Of a stretch of 64,000 nucleotides of DNA, positions 8,309 to 18,203 are shown in pieces; positions within the stretch are counted from its first letter, which is position 1; every line of letters starts with the position of its first letter. Below the pieces are notes generated by a model. The model saw only the letters and a program-made list of their open reading frames with translations, made no database searches and was not told where the DNA came from. This stretch comes from Flocculibacter collagenilyticus (GTDB taxonomy: Bacteria; Pseudomonadota; Gammaproteobacteria; Enterobacterales; Alteromonadaceae): positions 3,609,899 to 3,673,898 of the forward strand of contig NZ_CP059888.1 in assembly GCF_016469335.1 (NCBI RefSeq), given 5' to 3'. A program made the position numbers and the translations under genes.

Positions 8309-9259
8309 TTGAAAAAAGACAGCACATCAACATACCAAGCAAAACTGCCTCATCGGCTACCTCTCAAGGCTTGGTTTGCTGTAGCAATGAATACATTTAA
8401 AAAAATTCAAAAAGACAACCTTAATTTAGTTGCTGCTGGTGTGGCTTTTTATTTTCTGCTGGCCATTTTTCCGATGCTCTTTGCATTCGTTTCAATTTAT
8501 GGCTTCTTTTCCTCGCCGGGTGATATTGCCGGACATGTTGAGCAACTTATTGGCTTACTGCCTGAAGCTAGCCGTGAAATCATTCTCGAACAAATTACCG
8601 AAATTACTTCTAAGTCTGACAAAACCCTTACTATCAGTGCCGTGCTCAGTTTTCTTTTAGCTCTGTGGGGCGGCAGTAAAGGGGCTAAAGCCCTTGTGAT
8701 TGCCCTGAACATTAGTTATAGCGAAGGCACCAAACGTAGTTTTATCAAGCTAATTTTTATTAATTTAGTGATCACGACCGCTACCATTGGCTTACTGATT
8801 TCAGCGCTGGCAATTATTAGTATTTTGCCCATTGCACTAGATTCTCTTGGCTTTCAACATGATACCGACATAGCGGTAAAGTTAATTTCATGGCCATTAT
8901 TGGCATTACTCTTTAACTTTGGCTTAGCTTCGTTGTACCGTTATGGCCCGCATCGTCGCTCACCAAAGTGGCGCTGGGTTACACCGGGCAGTATTTTAGC
9001 CTCTGTATTGTGGATAGGCGCGTCGTATGGTTTTTCATATTATGTTAGTCATTTTGCACGATATAACGAAACCTATGGTTCACTTGGCAGTGTGATTGTT
9101 TTAATGCTTTGGTTATTACTGACTGCTTACATCATTATTTTAGGGGCTGAAGTGAACGCTGCCATCGAGCATCACAACACCCAAGACACCACCGAAGGCG
9201 AGCCGAAAGAAATGGGCAAACGTGGCGCACATGTTGCTGATACTCTGCCAAAAGACTAA
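8309..9259 (+). CDS. YihY/BrkB (UPF0761) family inner-membrane protein
   Basis: The 316-residue product has about six membrane segments and the family's typical features: AAGVAFYFLLAIFPMLFAFVSIYGFF near the start, then LALWGGSKGAKALVIALNISY, LYRYGPHRRSPKWRWVTPGS and YGSLGSVIVLMLWLLLTAYIIILGAEVNA. Members of this family were once called ribonuclease BN in error; their real role is unknown, though transport has been suggested. The likely start is TTG at 8309, which has TAAGGA seven bases upstream. The first ATG, at 8390, would remove conserved N-terminal sequence. The C-terminal tail is hydrophilic. A terminator follows at 9307-9343. Confidence 0.88.
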   Translation: MKKDSTSTYQAKLPHRLPLKAWFAVAMNTFKKIQKDNLNLVAAGVAFYFLLAIFPMLFAFVSIYGFFSSPGDIAGHVEQLIGLLPEASREIILEQITEITSKSDKTLTISAVLSFLLALWGGSKGAKALVIALNISYSEGTKRSFIKLIFINLVITTATIGLLISALAIISILPIALDSLGFQHDTDIAVKLISWPLLALLFNFGLASLYRYGPHRRSPKWRWVTPGSILASVLWIGASYGFSYYVSHFARYNETYGSLGSVIVLMLWLLLTAYIIILGAEVNAAIEHHNTQDTTEGEPKEMGKRGAHVADTLPKD

Positions 9260-9306
9260 CGTGGTTCAGCGCTCATTATTCTGCCATTTTCACCTATGAC
9301 TACCTG

Positions 9307-9343
9307 AAAAGAGTAACTTTTTTACTGCTAAGTTATTCTTTTT
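9307..9343 (+). terminator. Intrinsic terminator after the yihY-like gene
   Basis: A 9-bp stem (GAGTAACTT at 9311-9319 with AAGTTATTC at 9330-9338, one G-U pair) is followed by TTTTT and preceded by AAAA. It lies 50 bases after the yihY-like stop codon. Confidence 0.7.
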
Positions 9344-9437
9344 AAAATTCTTTGCTACGCTTAATAAGCTTGTCTAAATGACACCTCTTATATTTTACGC
9401 ATAAAAATACTAAGGCTGTTTTGGTAAGGAATATATT

Positions 9438-11423
9438 GTGACGGCAAAACCTCTTTTACAGTTATTTGTATTTGTTTTAGCAGTGAATGCTTTTTATGCG
9501 TACGCAGCCTTTTCTTACAATGACGTAAAACAGCTTCCTGATTTTCCAGAAAGCTATTATCAGCTAGATTCAAACGGTCAAATAGAGTGGCTAAAAAGCC
9601 GGCTTGATGAGTCACCGCATGAAGTCATCGAATATCAATTAACCAGAGCATTAGTTGCACAATATGTCCGCCAAGAGCTACTTGATAAAGTCGCTCAGCA
9701 TTGTATTGATGTGCCACCCCAAGAACTTGACTTCCATTACCGCACACAATGTACTGAGCCGTTTTACGGTGATTATGATAAATATATCGAAGCCATGGTA
9801 GACATTGTGCAAGACGCTAATAATTCTGGTCAGTTCGAGATTGCAGCCAATAATATGGCAAGTATCGGATGGCGTCAGTCTCAGGCAGGTTACGTAACCG
9901 CTGCGCTTGAAAGTTTTGAAATGGCCTTATCTATGGCAAAAGATCTGGACCAAGATGCACTTGATGTGATCATGTTTAATACCGCCACCGTGTACATCGT
10001 TAATGGTGACATTACCTACATCAAAAAAGGCATTGATCTACTTAAAGAAATAAAACAGCATAGCTTAGAGGTGATTAATCGTGATCCTAAAAACGCACCT
10101 GAGCCAGTAAAACAAAACTACATCCTTTCGTCATTTAATTTGGGCATTGCGTACATGCTGCATTTAAATGATAACGATAATGCGCTTATTCATTTTAGTG
10201 ATACGTTTGAATATAAAACGGCCTTGTCAACGGAAGCACTCAGCTTTGCAGCCCTTGCCGCAGCAGAATTAGGAAAGCATCAACAAGCAAAAAACTACAT
10301 TGCAGAACATCAAGACTACAAAAATGGCAATATAGTGAAAGATACATATTTGGCGTGTTATCGCGAATTAGCAATTTATCACTGGGATAAAACGCAAAGC
10401 TTATCTCACTGCATTAATCTTCACCCTAACACTGCCGTAGAGGTTAAATTAGATCTCTATGAGCGCTTAATAGCACTTAACTATCAAGACGTTGAGCTCA
10501 TCACCTTACGTAAACTTTACAAACTGTTTAATGAAAAGCTCATACCGCAATTGAAAAGCCGCGGGTCTAAAGCAGCATCAAATACCGAGCTGAACAGACT
10601 GCAACGCGAGTCAGAATTAAAAACGCAATTTATTGAGAAAGAGCGTGCTTTAAAGGTGGCAGAATCTGACAAGCGTAGTACGCAACAACGCTTATTCATT
10701 GCATTGTTCGTTATCTTATTTATGTCCATTCTATTTGTGGTGCTGCAACTACGGCAAAAACAAAAGCTGGCTCAGCAATTTGAAGAAATGAGCACGCGAG
10801 ATCCGCTGACCAAATTAGGTAACCGTCGTTATTTAGAGCAACAGATTGAGCGTGAACTTTCTTTAATTAAACGTGACGTCATTGGCGGGCAAAAGTGTGC
10901 GCTAGGCATCTACATCATGGATATTGATCACTTTAAACAAATAAATGACACTTACGGCCATCAACTGGGTGATGAAGTACTCATCGAGTTAAGTAAACGG
11001 GTTAATCAAACCATTCGTAATACCGACTTATTTATCCGTTGGGGAGGCGAGGAGTTTGTGTACATTGCTCGCATCGACTCATGTGAGCGTTTGTCATACC
11101 TAGCGGATCGAGTAACAACCGCCATCAATAGCAAACCCTTTAAATTATCTAATAATACTGAAATTGAAGTCACCTGCACCATGGGCGCACTCACTTATCC
11201 ATTTATCCAAAATGGTCCACCGCCTTATGTGGAGATTTGGTCAAAATTGATTAGCTTAGCCGATGCTGCTTTGTATTACGGTAAACGCAAAAAGCGGAAC
11301 TGCTGGGTGGTAGTCAATAATATTTCTATTAATGAAGTGGAAGAGCTAGAAAAGTTATTGACCCAGCCATTGGAAGAGTCCCTAGAACAAGGAAAAGTAT
11401 CCATCTATACCTCATACGATTAG
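9438..11423 (+). CDS. Diguanylate cyclase with periplasmic TPR-like sensor (GGEEF)
   Basis: The 661-residue product starts at a GTG with TAAGGA seven bases upstream. It has a signal-anchor (about 7-26), then a helical region to about residue 410 with repeated Ala-rich helices (NNMASIGWRQSQAGYVTAALESFEMALSMA) that looks like TPRs. A membrane segment at about 415-435 is followed by a cytoplasmic GGDEF domain. The active-site motif is GGEEF at 536-540. RNTD five residues before it is an RxxD inhibitory I-site, so an active cyclase with product inhibition is predicted. It would make cyclic di-GMP in response to a periplasmic signal. This architecture is common in marine Alteromonadales. It is a single-gene unit. 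Confidence 0.9.
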   Translation: MTAKPLLQLFVFVLAVNAFYAYAAFSYNDVKQLPDFPESYYQLDSNGQIEWLKSRLDESPHEVIEYQLTRALVAQYVRQELLDKVAQHCIDVPPQELDFHYRTQCTEPFYGDYDKYIEAMVDIVQDANNSGQFEIAANNMASIGWRQSQAGYVTAALESFEMALSMAKDLDQDALDVIMFNTATVYIVNGDITYIKKGIDLLKEIKQHSLEVINRDPKNAPEPVKQNYILSSFNLGIAYMLHLNDNDNALIHFSDTFEYKTALSTEALSFAALAAAELGKHQQAKNYIAEHQDYKNGNIVKDTYLACYRELAIYHWDKTQSLSHCINLHPNTAVEVKLDLYERLIALNYQDVELITLRKLYKLFNEKLIPQLKSRGSKAASNTELNRLQRESELKTQFIEKERALKVAESDKRSTQQRLFIALFVILFMSILFVVLQLRQKQKLAQQFEEMSTRDPLTKLGNRRYLEQQIERELSLIKRDVIGGQKCALGIYIMDIDHFKQINDTYGHQLGDEVLIELSKRVNQTIRNTDLFIRWGGEEFVYIARIDSCERLSYLADRVTTAINSKPFKLSNNTEIEVTCTMGALTYPFIQNGPPPYVEIWSKLISLADAALYYGKRKKRNCWVVVNNISINEVEELEKLLTQPLEESLEQGKVSIYTSYD

Positions 11424-11444
11424 GGGGATTACTCACCCTAATCG
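11418..11444. terminator. Hairpin between convergent genes
   Basis: A perfect 9-bp inverted repeat, CGATTAGGG (11418-11426) and CCCTAATCG (11436-11444), overlaps the stop codon of the GGEEF gene and lies before the end of the speE-like gene. The U-tract is poor on both strands, so its strength as a terminator is uncertain. Confidence 0.45.
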
Positions 11445-11453
11445 TGGCATTCG

Positions 11454-12314
11454 TTATTTTTTAAACGCCTTTTTCACAAAATTTGGCGTGGCCATTGCGG
11501 CCTGATGAATTTCACTATTGTAATACTCAGTGTCAAATGAAGCGGCGTCAGCATCATCCTGTCTAAAGCCATCAAAGGCCACTTCTTTACGTGCCATGGT
11601 GCAGCTCCACCAACCTGATGGATAAATCATCTGTGGAAAGTTGAGTGTTTGCAAATCAGCAAAGCCCACTTCTGTCATTGCGTCGCGCATTTCGCAAAGT
11701 AATGCTAAATGTAAAAGTGGCGAGTCACTTTGTTGCACTAAAATACCACCCGGACGAAGTGCTTTTAAACAGTTTTTATAAAACGCATGGTTAAACAAAC
11801 CTTCACCAGGACCGACGGGATCGGTTGAGTCCACAATGATGATATCCGTTGATTCAGGTGCCGCGTCAGCCATAAACTTAATGCCGTCATCAAATTTTAT
11901 GGTCGCACGAGGATCGTTATTCGACTCGCATAATTCAGGGAAGTATTTTTCAGCCATTTCCGTGACTACTTGGTCAATATCAATTTGGGTCGCGCTGGTC
12001 ACTGAGTCATGTTTAAGTACTTCACGTAATGTGCCGCAATCACCTCCGCCAATAATCACCACATCTTTCGGACAAGGATGAGAATATAGCGCTGGATGGG
12101 CAATCATTTCATGGTAGAGAAAGTTTTCACGAGTGCTCACCATGGTACAGCCATCAATCAGCATAAAATTACCAAAGTCGGTCGTTTCATACATTTCAAC
12201 TTTTTGAAATGGAGACTGCTTTTCTTCTAGCTTACGCGCAATACGTAAAGAAAATGCGCTGCCGCACCCTTCATGCTCTTCAGTTATCCACTGTTTAGGA
12301 TCCAAATTCGTCAT
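11454..12314 (-). CDS. speE: Spermidine synthase (polyamine aminopropyltransferase)
   Basis: The ATG at 12314 is preceded by AGGAAG at good spacing and gives 286 residues, the usual length of SpeE. The longer frame from 12374 adds 20 unrelated residues. The enzyme transfers an aminopropyl group from decarboxylated S-adenosylmethionine to putrescine. Visible motifs are the nucleotide-binding loop VVIIGGGDCGTLREVLKHD, the acidic IDIDQVV, FDDGIKFM and the catalytic DSTDPVGPGEGLF. The glycine loop reads GGGDCG where E. coli has GGGDGG. It is divergent from speA, so two steps of polyamine synthesis share one intergenic region; speB and speD are not in the window. The alternative is another aminopropyltransferase, since specificity within the family is hard to read. 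Confidence 0.88.
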   Translation of the reverse strand: MTNLDPKQWITEEHEGCGSAFSLRIARKLEEKQSPFQKVEMYETTDFGNFMLIDGCTMVSTRENFLYHEMIAHPALYSHPCPKDVVIIGGGDCGTLREVLKHDSVTSATQIDIDQVVTEMAEKYFPELCESNNDPRATIKFDDGIKFMADAAPESTDIIIVDSTDPVGPGEGLFNHAFYKNCLKALRPGGILVQQSDSPLLHLALLCEMRDAMTEVGFADLQTLNFPQMIYPSGWWSCTMARKEVAFDGFRQDDADAASFDTEYYNSEIHQAAMATPNFVKKAFKK

Positions 12315-12531
12315 TAAAAATCTTCCTCGTACAAAATTTGCCGCAATTCTGCCAGCGTTACTAAAAACACACAATTTTTATTTAAAAGAATTGTTTTAAT
12401 TCTAGGTGAATTCACTTTTTTCGCGATAAAATCGCGTCAATTTTACAGGCTATATACTCACCAGAGGCTGATGCGCTTAGATGGGTATACACTATTAGCA
12501 TTCGATTTACGTTATCAAGGGGAAGTAAGGT

Positions 12532-14427
12532 ATGAGCAAAACGCCATCATACGTCACTCAAGCCAAGTCTATTTACAATGTTGAACAATGGAGCGAAGGC
12601 TATTTTAATATTAATGACGCTGGTGAAATGGTTGCTTTTCCTGACAAAGACACGCAAAAGCAGGGCATTAACCTTTATCAATTATGCCAAGAATTTGCTG
12701 CCCATAACCTCACCTACCCTGTGCTTGTTCGGTTTACCGATATTCTACAAAATCGTGTAGACACCCTTGTGGATGCTTTTAAAGCGGCAAAAACGGAGCG
12801 AGATTACCAAGGTGAATATACTGCTGTTTATCCCATAAAAGTGAATCAGCAATATTCAGTGATCAAAAAACTACTTGCTCATCACAGTGGCAAGGTGGGA
12901 TTAGAAGCAGGCAGTAAGCCAGAACTCATGGCTATTTTAGGTGCTGGTACCACCCCACTTAAAATTGTGTGTAACGGCTATAAAGACAGTGAATTTTTAC
13001 GTTTGGCTGCCATTGGCCAACGTATGGGGCATCAAATATATGTGGTGATTGAAAAAATTACCGAACTGCGCACATTGCTTACCGAAATAGATAAGCTTGG
13101 CTTCGCTCCCATGATAGGTATCCGCATTCGATTAAACTCTGTTGGTAAAGGTAAGTGGCAAAATACGGGCGGTGAAAAAGGTAAATTTGGTTTAACAGCT
13201 AGCCAAGTGCTGGAAGCTGTAGACATTCTTAGAACGGCTAATAAGCTCGATTTATTGCAGCTGGTGCATTTTCATATTGGTTCACAAGTCGCAAACATCC
13301 GCGACATTCATCAAGCCTTGAACGAGTGTGCTCGCCACTATGCCGAGCTATATCAATTACATGTGCCTATTAAAACCGTCGACGTCGGCGGCGGGTTGGG
13401 TGTTGATTATGAAGGTTCGGGATCACGTAGCGCATGCTCCATGAACTATACCGTGGCCGAATACGCCAAAAACGTAGTCAATGCGTTTGCTGACGTTGCA
13501 AGACAGCATAACTTGCCTCAACCCAATATTATTACCGAGTCTGGCCGTGCGATGACAGCACATCATGCCGTGTTAATTACGGATGCCATTGATATAGAAA
13601 AAGCACCCGACGACATCAATATTCCTCAACCCGCCCTTGACGCACCCAACGATATTACCGCGTTATGGCAGGGCTATCATAAAATTCATGAACGTAATGC
13701 ATTAGAAATTTACCATGATGCAGTGCATCACTTTTATGATGCACATGTGCAATATGTTCATGGCATGATGACGCTACAACAATGGGCGCAGCTAGAACGT
13801 TTATATTTTGCGACTTTACATAAAGTAAGAAAACACTTAAATCCGAATGCACGCGCGCACCGCGAAATATTAGATGAGCTCAATGAAAAATTAGCCGATA
13901 AACTGTTTCTAAACTTCTCATTGTTTCAATCAATGCCAGATGTATGGGGAATAGAACAATTATTCCCCATTACCCCTATCAACCGAATGAATGAGTCGTT
14001 AGAAAATCGTGCAATTATTCAAGATATTACCTGTGACTCCGACGGCCAAATTCGTCAATATGCTGATGGTGCAGGTATCGAAACCAGCTTGCCAGTGCCT
14101 GAATATCGTGATGGTGAAGAATACTTAATGGGCATGTTTATGGTGGGCGCTTATCAAGAAATTCTGGGAGATTTACATAACTTATTTGGTGACACCGACT
14201 CGGTGCACGTTGCGTTAAACGATGATGGTTCACACACGTTAAGTCAGGTTATTAAGGGCGACTCTGTTTCCGACGTACTTAAGTTTGTCCATTTTGACCC
14301 TGCACAGTTACGTGAGTCATACCACATACAGCTAACACGTTGTCATGGATTGAGCGAACAAGAAAAAGCACAGTTTCTTGCAGAATTGGATGCAGGCTTG
14401 GATGGATACACGTATTTTGAAGATTAA
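12532..14427 (+). CDS. speA: Biosynthetic arginine decarboxylase
   Basis: The 631-residue product (the E. coli enzyme is of similar size) decarboxylates arginine to agmatine, the first step of putrescine synthesis by the agmatine route. It is a fold-III PLP enzyme: the lysine that binds PLP is in YPIKVNQQ near residue 101. The barrel motifs KLDLLQLVHFHIGSQ and VDVGGGLGVDYEGSGS and the second-domain motif ITESGRAMTAHHAVLI are intact. The ATG at 12532 follows AGGGGAAGTAAGG. It starts 217 bases from the speE start on the other strand. Confidence 0.96.
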   Translation: MSKTPSYVTQAKSIYNVEQWSEGYFNINDAGEMVAFPDKDTQKQGINLYQLCQEFAAHNLTYPVLVRFTDILQNRVDTLVDAFKAAKTERDYQGEYTAVYPIKVNQQYSVIKKLLAHHSGKVGLEAGSKPELMAILGAGTTPLKIVCNGYKDSEFLRLAAIGQRMGHQIYVVIEKITELRTLLTEIDKLGFAPMIGIRIRLNSVGKGKWQNTGGEKGKFGLTASQVLEAVDILRTANKLDLLQLVHFHIGSQVANIRDIHQALNECARHYAELYQLHVPIKTVDVGGGLGVDYEGSGSRSACSMNYTVAEYAKNVVNAFADVARQHNLPQPNIITESGRAMTAHHAVLITDAIDIEKAPDDINIPQPALDAPNDITALWQGYHKIHERNALEIYHDAVHHFYDAHVQYVHGMMTLQQWAQLERLYFATLHKVRKHLNPNARAHREILDELNEKLADKLFLNFSLFQSMPDVWGIEQLFPITPINRMNESLENRAIIQDITCDSDGQIRQYADGAGIETSLPVPEYRDGEEYLMGMFMVGAYQEILGDLHNLFGDTDSVHVALNDDGSHTLSQVIKGDSVSDVLKFVHFDPAQLRESYHIQLTRCHGLSEQEKAQFLAELDAGLDGYTYFED

Positions 14428-14552
14428 TAAGGCTTAACCCGCCTCATTTCAGCGTACACGTGTGATTAATAAAATGATACCGTTGAGCCATACTTTTGGG
14501 TAAAATCTCAGCAGTTATGGTTCATGGTACGTTTTCGATATAAGAGTGATGT

Positions 14553-15449
14553 ATGCTGCATTTTCTACCTAAACCGATTCTCGGTTGTTTTTCATTTTTA
14601 ATGTACATGGTCAATACGCTGTTTTGGGTTGTTCCCATTGTATTTTTGTCCTTTTTTAAGTTTCTGCCGATTAAGCCGTGGCAACGCTTAATTACCTATG
14701 CGTTAGATAGCTGCGCATCGGCATGGATAAGTATTAATGGTTTTACCCAAAACATCACCACAAAAATTAAGTGGGATATCACTGGTCTAGATAAATTATC
14801 ACCAAAAGAATGGTATTTAGTGGTGTCTAATCATCAATCATGGGTCGATATTTTAGTACTGCAACGAATATTTAATCGCCGTATTCCCTTTTTAAAGTTC
14901 TTCTTAAAAAAAGAACTCATCTACGTACCATTTTTAGGCGTAGCGTGGTGGGCACTCGACTTCCCATTTATGAAACGTTATAGCCGTAAATTTTTAGAAA
15001 AACATCCACATCTAAAAGGCAAAGATATTGAGACAACACGAAAATCTTGCGAAAAGTTTAAGCATAAGCCTGTCAGCGTCATGAACTTTTTAGAAGGTAC
15101 CCGATTTACGCCAGTGAAGCATAATCAGCAAGCGTCACCTTATCAGTACCTACTTACTCCCAAAGCCGGAGGAATTGCATTTGTACTTAATGCAATGGGC
15201 GAGCACCTTACTAAGTTACTGAACGTAACGATTTATTACCCTAAAAAAGTACCGACATTTTGGGACTTTATTTCTGGCAAAGTAAACGAAATTAGTGTGC
15301 GGGTTGATGTACAAAACATCGATCGCAGCTTAATTGGCGATTACTCTGACGATCCAGAGTTTAAAAGTAAATTCCAGCTTTGGGTTAATCAACTTTGGCA
15401 AGCCAAAGATGCAGAACTAAAGCAGCTAACAAAACATGAGGTTAACTAG
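14553..15449 (+). CDS. PlsC-type 1-acyl-glycerophosphate acyltransferase (YihG-like), copy 1
   Basis: The 298-residue inner-membrane protein has two N-terminal hydrophobic segments (about 10-40). It carries the acyltransferase HX4D motif NHQSWVD (H94, D99) and the EGTR motif at 181-184. It is expected to acylate a lysophospholipid. The closest named relative I recognise is the YihG group, which in E. coli also lies near dsbA. The frame ends two bases before the ATG of its paralogue at 15451, so the two are almost certainly co-transcribed. Confidence 0.85.
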   Translation: MLHFLPKPILGCFSFLMYMVNTLFWVVPIVFLSFFKFLPIKPWQRLITYALDSCASAWISINGFTQNITTKIKWDITGLDKLSPKEWYLVVSNHQSWVDILVLQRIFNRRIPFLKFFLKKELIYVPFLGVAWWALDFPFMKRYSRKFLEKHPHLKGKDIETTRKSCEKFKHKPVSVMNFLEGTRFTPVKHNQQASPYQYLLTPKAGGIAFVLNAMGEHLTKLLNVTIYYPKKVPTFWDFISGKVNEISVRVDVQNIDRSLIGDYSDDPEFKSKFQLWVNQLWQAKDAELKQLTKHEVN

Positions 15450-15450
15450 C

Positions 15451-16341
15451 ATGTTATCGTTTTTACCTGGATTCTTAATGATCCCATTCTCCTTTACCTT
15501 ATATTCATTAAACTTAGCTTTTTGCGGGATGATTATTTTATTTGGCGGCATTCTTAAGTTGCTATTACCCTTCAGCGCCTGCCATCGCGTTAACTACACA
15601 GTTATGCATGCGGTTTATCGCTTATGGGCCATCATAAATTTTTCAATTATGCGCTTAACTAACCCACTCCAGTGGGAAGTGGAAGGTGACGATAAATTAG
15701 ATTTAAAAAGCTGGTATTTAATTATTGCCAATCATCAAAGCTGGATTGATATATTAGTGATCAGCCAATTTGCCTTATTCAAAATACCTGCACCTAAATT
15801 CTTTTTAAAAGAAGAATTACGCTGGGTACCGTTTATTGGCACTGCATGCTGGGCACTAGACATGCCCTTTATGAAGCGATACAGCCGTCAATATTTAGAA
15901 AAAAATCCGCACTTAAAAGGTAAGGACATCGAAACCACTAAAAAATCGTGCGAAAAGTTTAAAGATCATCCAACCAGCATTATCAACTTTGTTGAAGGCA
16001 CCCGTTTTACTGCTGAAAAACACCAAAAGACCGGTTCTAAATTCAGACATCTACTGGCTCCAAAAGCAGGCGGCATTGCCTTCACGCTGGCCGCAATGGG
16101 TGAGCAATTCGATAAAGTATTAAACATCACTATACTTTACCCAGACAACCAAGGCCGCGTTATGTTTGACCTGTTATCTGGCAACCTAAAGCGTATTCAT
16201 ATTCAAGTTGAGCAAGTAGAAGTCACTACAGACGTGATTGGCGATTACTTTAACGACGACTCTTTTAAAAATCGTTTTCAAGTATGGCTTAACGAAAAAT
16301 GGCAACAGAAAGATAAACTTATTGCACAAATGCTAGGCTAG
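15451..16341 (+). CDS. PlsC-type acyltransferase (YihG-like), copy 2
   Basis: This is a second acyltransferase of 296 residues, paralogous to the preceding gene along its whole length. Shared blocks include NHQSWIDIL, KRYSR(K/Q)(F/Y)LEK(H/N)PHLKGKDIETT and EGTRFT. I chose ATG 15451 rather than 15436: it has TGAGG upstream at 15437-15441, and it makes the N-terminus (MLSFLPGFLM) align with copy 1 (MLHFLPKPIL). Both catalytic motifs are present, so both copies should be active, perhaps with different acyl or acceptor preferences. A weak inverted repeat (GCTAGG/CCTAGC) follows the stop. Confidence 0.85.
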   Translation: MLSFLPGFLMIPFSFTLYSLNLAFCGMIILFGGILKLLLPFSACHRVNYTVMHAVYRLWAIINFSIMRLTNPLQWEVEGDDKLDLKSWYLIIANHQSWIDILVISQFALFKIPAPKFFLKEELRWVPFIGTACWALDMPFMKRYSRQYLEKNPHLKGKDIETTKKSCEKFKDHPTSIINFVEGTRFTAEKHQKTGSKFRHLLAPKAGGIAFTLAAMGEQFDKVLNITILYPDNQGRVMFDLLSGNLKRIHIQVEQVEVTTDVIGDYFNDDSFKNRFQVWLNEKWQQKDKLIAQMLG

Positions 16342-16510
16342 CACGTAACCTAGCAAAACAGCTGGGTAGTTGAAGCTGGTTGTTGCTCAAGTACGTACAT
16401 GCAATTTTTGTGAATATATATTTTAATTAGTACTTCACTGCGTAGAAATATTTGATTATTATATCGCCACTTTAAATTCGTTGATGCATTCATAGAAGTA
16501 AGGTTGTTGT

Positions 16511-17479
16511 ATGCAAACGCCAAAAATGCCTGATCACGAAGCTGAACGTGTCGCTTCGTTACATTGTTTAAATGTACTAGATACACCTAGCGAGGAACGC
16601 TTTGATCGTATCACCCGATTAGCTAGACGTTTGTTTAATACTAAAATTGCATTGGTCAGCCTGGTGGACAGTAATCGTCAATGGTTCAAGTCTTCCATTG
16701 GCTTAAATGCCACCGAAACTCCGCGCGATATTTCATTTTGTGGCCACACCATTTTAGGTGATGAACCATTTATTATTAATGATGCCTTAGCAGACGATCG
16801 CTTTCACGATAATCCATTAGTAACCGGCGAACCTAACATTCGCTTCTATGCTGGTTGTCCACTGACTGGCCCTAACGGCTATAAAATTGGCACATTGTGC
16901 GTGATTGATGATGAGCCTAAAGCGTTATCACACAACGACCTCCAAGATTTGATTGATTTAGCGTCAATGGTTGAACGTGAGTTAAGCGCTCTCGCGATGG
17001 CAACGATTGACGAATTGACCATGATCCATAATCGCCGCGGTTTTGAGTACAGCGCTCGAAAAAGTTTAGACTTTTGTCATCGCCAAGCCATGCCAGCTAC
17101 GCTTGCTTACATAGACTTAAATCACTTTAAAACAATTAATGATACGTACGGCCATCAAGCAGGTGATCGTGCATTAGTTACGTTCGCACAAATGTTACAG
17201 CAGCAACTACGTGAAATGGACGTTTACGCGAGAATGGGCGGTGACGAATTTGCAATACTCTTAAATGATACTGACGAGTCGACTGCACACCACATTCTTA
17301 CACGCTTCAGACAGTCTGTTGAAAACTTCAACCAGTCTAATAATTTACCTTTCCCGTTGAAGTTTAGCTTAGGATTAGCAACCAGTAAGCAAGAAGAAAA
17401 AGTCAGCTTAGAACACCTGCTACACCAAGCTGATACCAAGATGTATCAACAAAAACGCAATGTTGAATGTGTAGCTTAG
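16511..17479 (+). CDS. GAF-GGDEF diguanylate cyclase
   Basis: This soluble protein of 322 residues has a GAF sensor domain at about 20-160, of the type with LDTPSEERFDRITRLA, DSNRQWFKSSIGL and FCGHTIL. A GGDEF domain follows at about 163-320. The active site is intact (GGDEF at 243-247), and REMD five residues before it forms the RxxD I-site. It should synthesise cyclic di-GMP under control of a small ligand or redox signal sensed by GAF. There is no membrane segment. GTTGTTGT stands where a ribosome binding site would be expected; AAGTAAGG lies a little further up. Confidence 0.92.
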   Translation: MQTPKMPDHEAERVASLHCLNVLDTPSEERFDRITRLARRLFNTKIALVSLVDSNRQWFKSSIGLNATETPRDISFCGHTILGDEPFIINDALADDRFHDNPLVTGEPNIRFYAGCPLTGPNGYKIGTLCVIDDEPKALSHNDLQDLIDLASMVERELSALAMATIDELTMIHNRRGFEYSARKSLDFCHRQAMPATLAYIDLNHFKTINDTYGHQAGDRALVTFAQMLQQQLREMDVYARMGGDEFAILLNDTDESTAHHILTRFRQSVENFNQSNNLPFPLKFSLGLATSKQEEKVSLEHLLHQADTKMYQQKRNVECVA

Positions 17480-17533
17480 TTGGCCTCAACTAAACTACTT
17501 TTTACGAACCAAGTAACCTATAAACGTTAATTG

Positions 17534-18070
17534 CTACTTAAATTTTACCGTTTTATCAGAGCGAACATAGGTTCTTGTTTCAGGTGGTAACCATTTACCA
17601 TGTTTTAAATATGACGTTGCAACTTCCATTTTATCGCCTTTAAGCGTGCTAGTTGACTTCACCTTGGTGATCCCCTTACTCATTGCACTTTCACCCGTTA
17701 CCTCTTCATAAGCAACAAAGGTTTTATCGTCAATCACTTCCATTTCACCCGTCGTGTAAAAGTCGGCGGTTGTAAAATAGAAAAACACTATTTTCTGCTT
17801 TTCTTTATCCCAAAAAACTAACGACTCACCGCCGTAAGCTCCCTCGTTAATTGAATGCAAAGTGCGCAGTGCTTTACCATTTAACGCTCGCTCCCAATGC
17901 GAAACATCTACCACAGTCGGTTTACCATCTTTTTCTTCAAATACGGCTTCCCATGTGCCTAAGTAGGGCTCAAACATCGCCAACTTAGGATCAAGTTTGG
18001 CTGACTCTCCAGCATGTGCGTTTATCATCACACTGTAAAAAAATAACACTGATAAAATAATTTTACGCAT
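17534..18070 (-). CDS. Secreted protein of unknown function, lipocalin-like strand pattern
   Basis: The 178-residue protein has a signal peptide (MRKIILSVLFFYSVMINAHA). The mature part is mainly beta strand, starting with MFEPYLGTWEAVF and followed by alternating strands such as KQKIVFFYFTTADFYTTGEMEVID and TSTLKGDKMEVATSYLKHGKWLPPE. This is the look of small lipocalin-like or DUF1579-like proteins that bind a hydrophobic ligand. I cannot name the family with confidence. It stands alone and is convergent with the GAF-GGDEF gene. Confidence 0.6.
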   Translation of the reverse strand: MRKIILSVLFFYSVMINAHAGESAKLDPKLAMFEPYLGTWEAVFEEKDGKPTVVDVSHWERALNGKALRTLHSINEGAYGGESLVFWDKEKQKIVFFYFTTADFYTTGEMEVIDDKTFVAYEEVTGESAMSKGITKVKSTSTLKGDKMEVATSYLKHGKWLPPETRTYVRSDKTVKFK

Positions 18071-18203
18071 ACATTGTTCTCTTTTATGTTGTAGTTATCG
18101 ATTAATTGTATGTTTCTTCACAACTAATATGAAAGATCGTAAGACACTAGCTACACTGAGTGAAAGCAAAATATCCATTACTCATATATTGTAGAGGAAG
18201 ATT

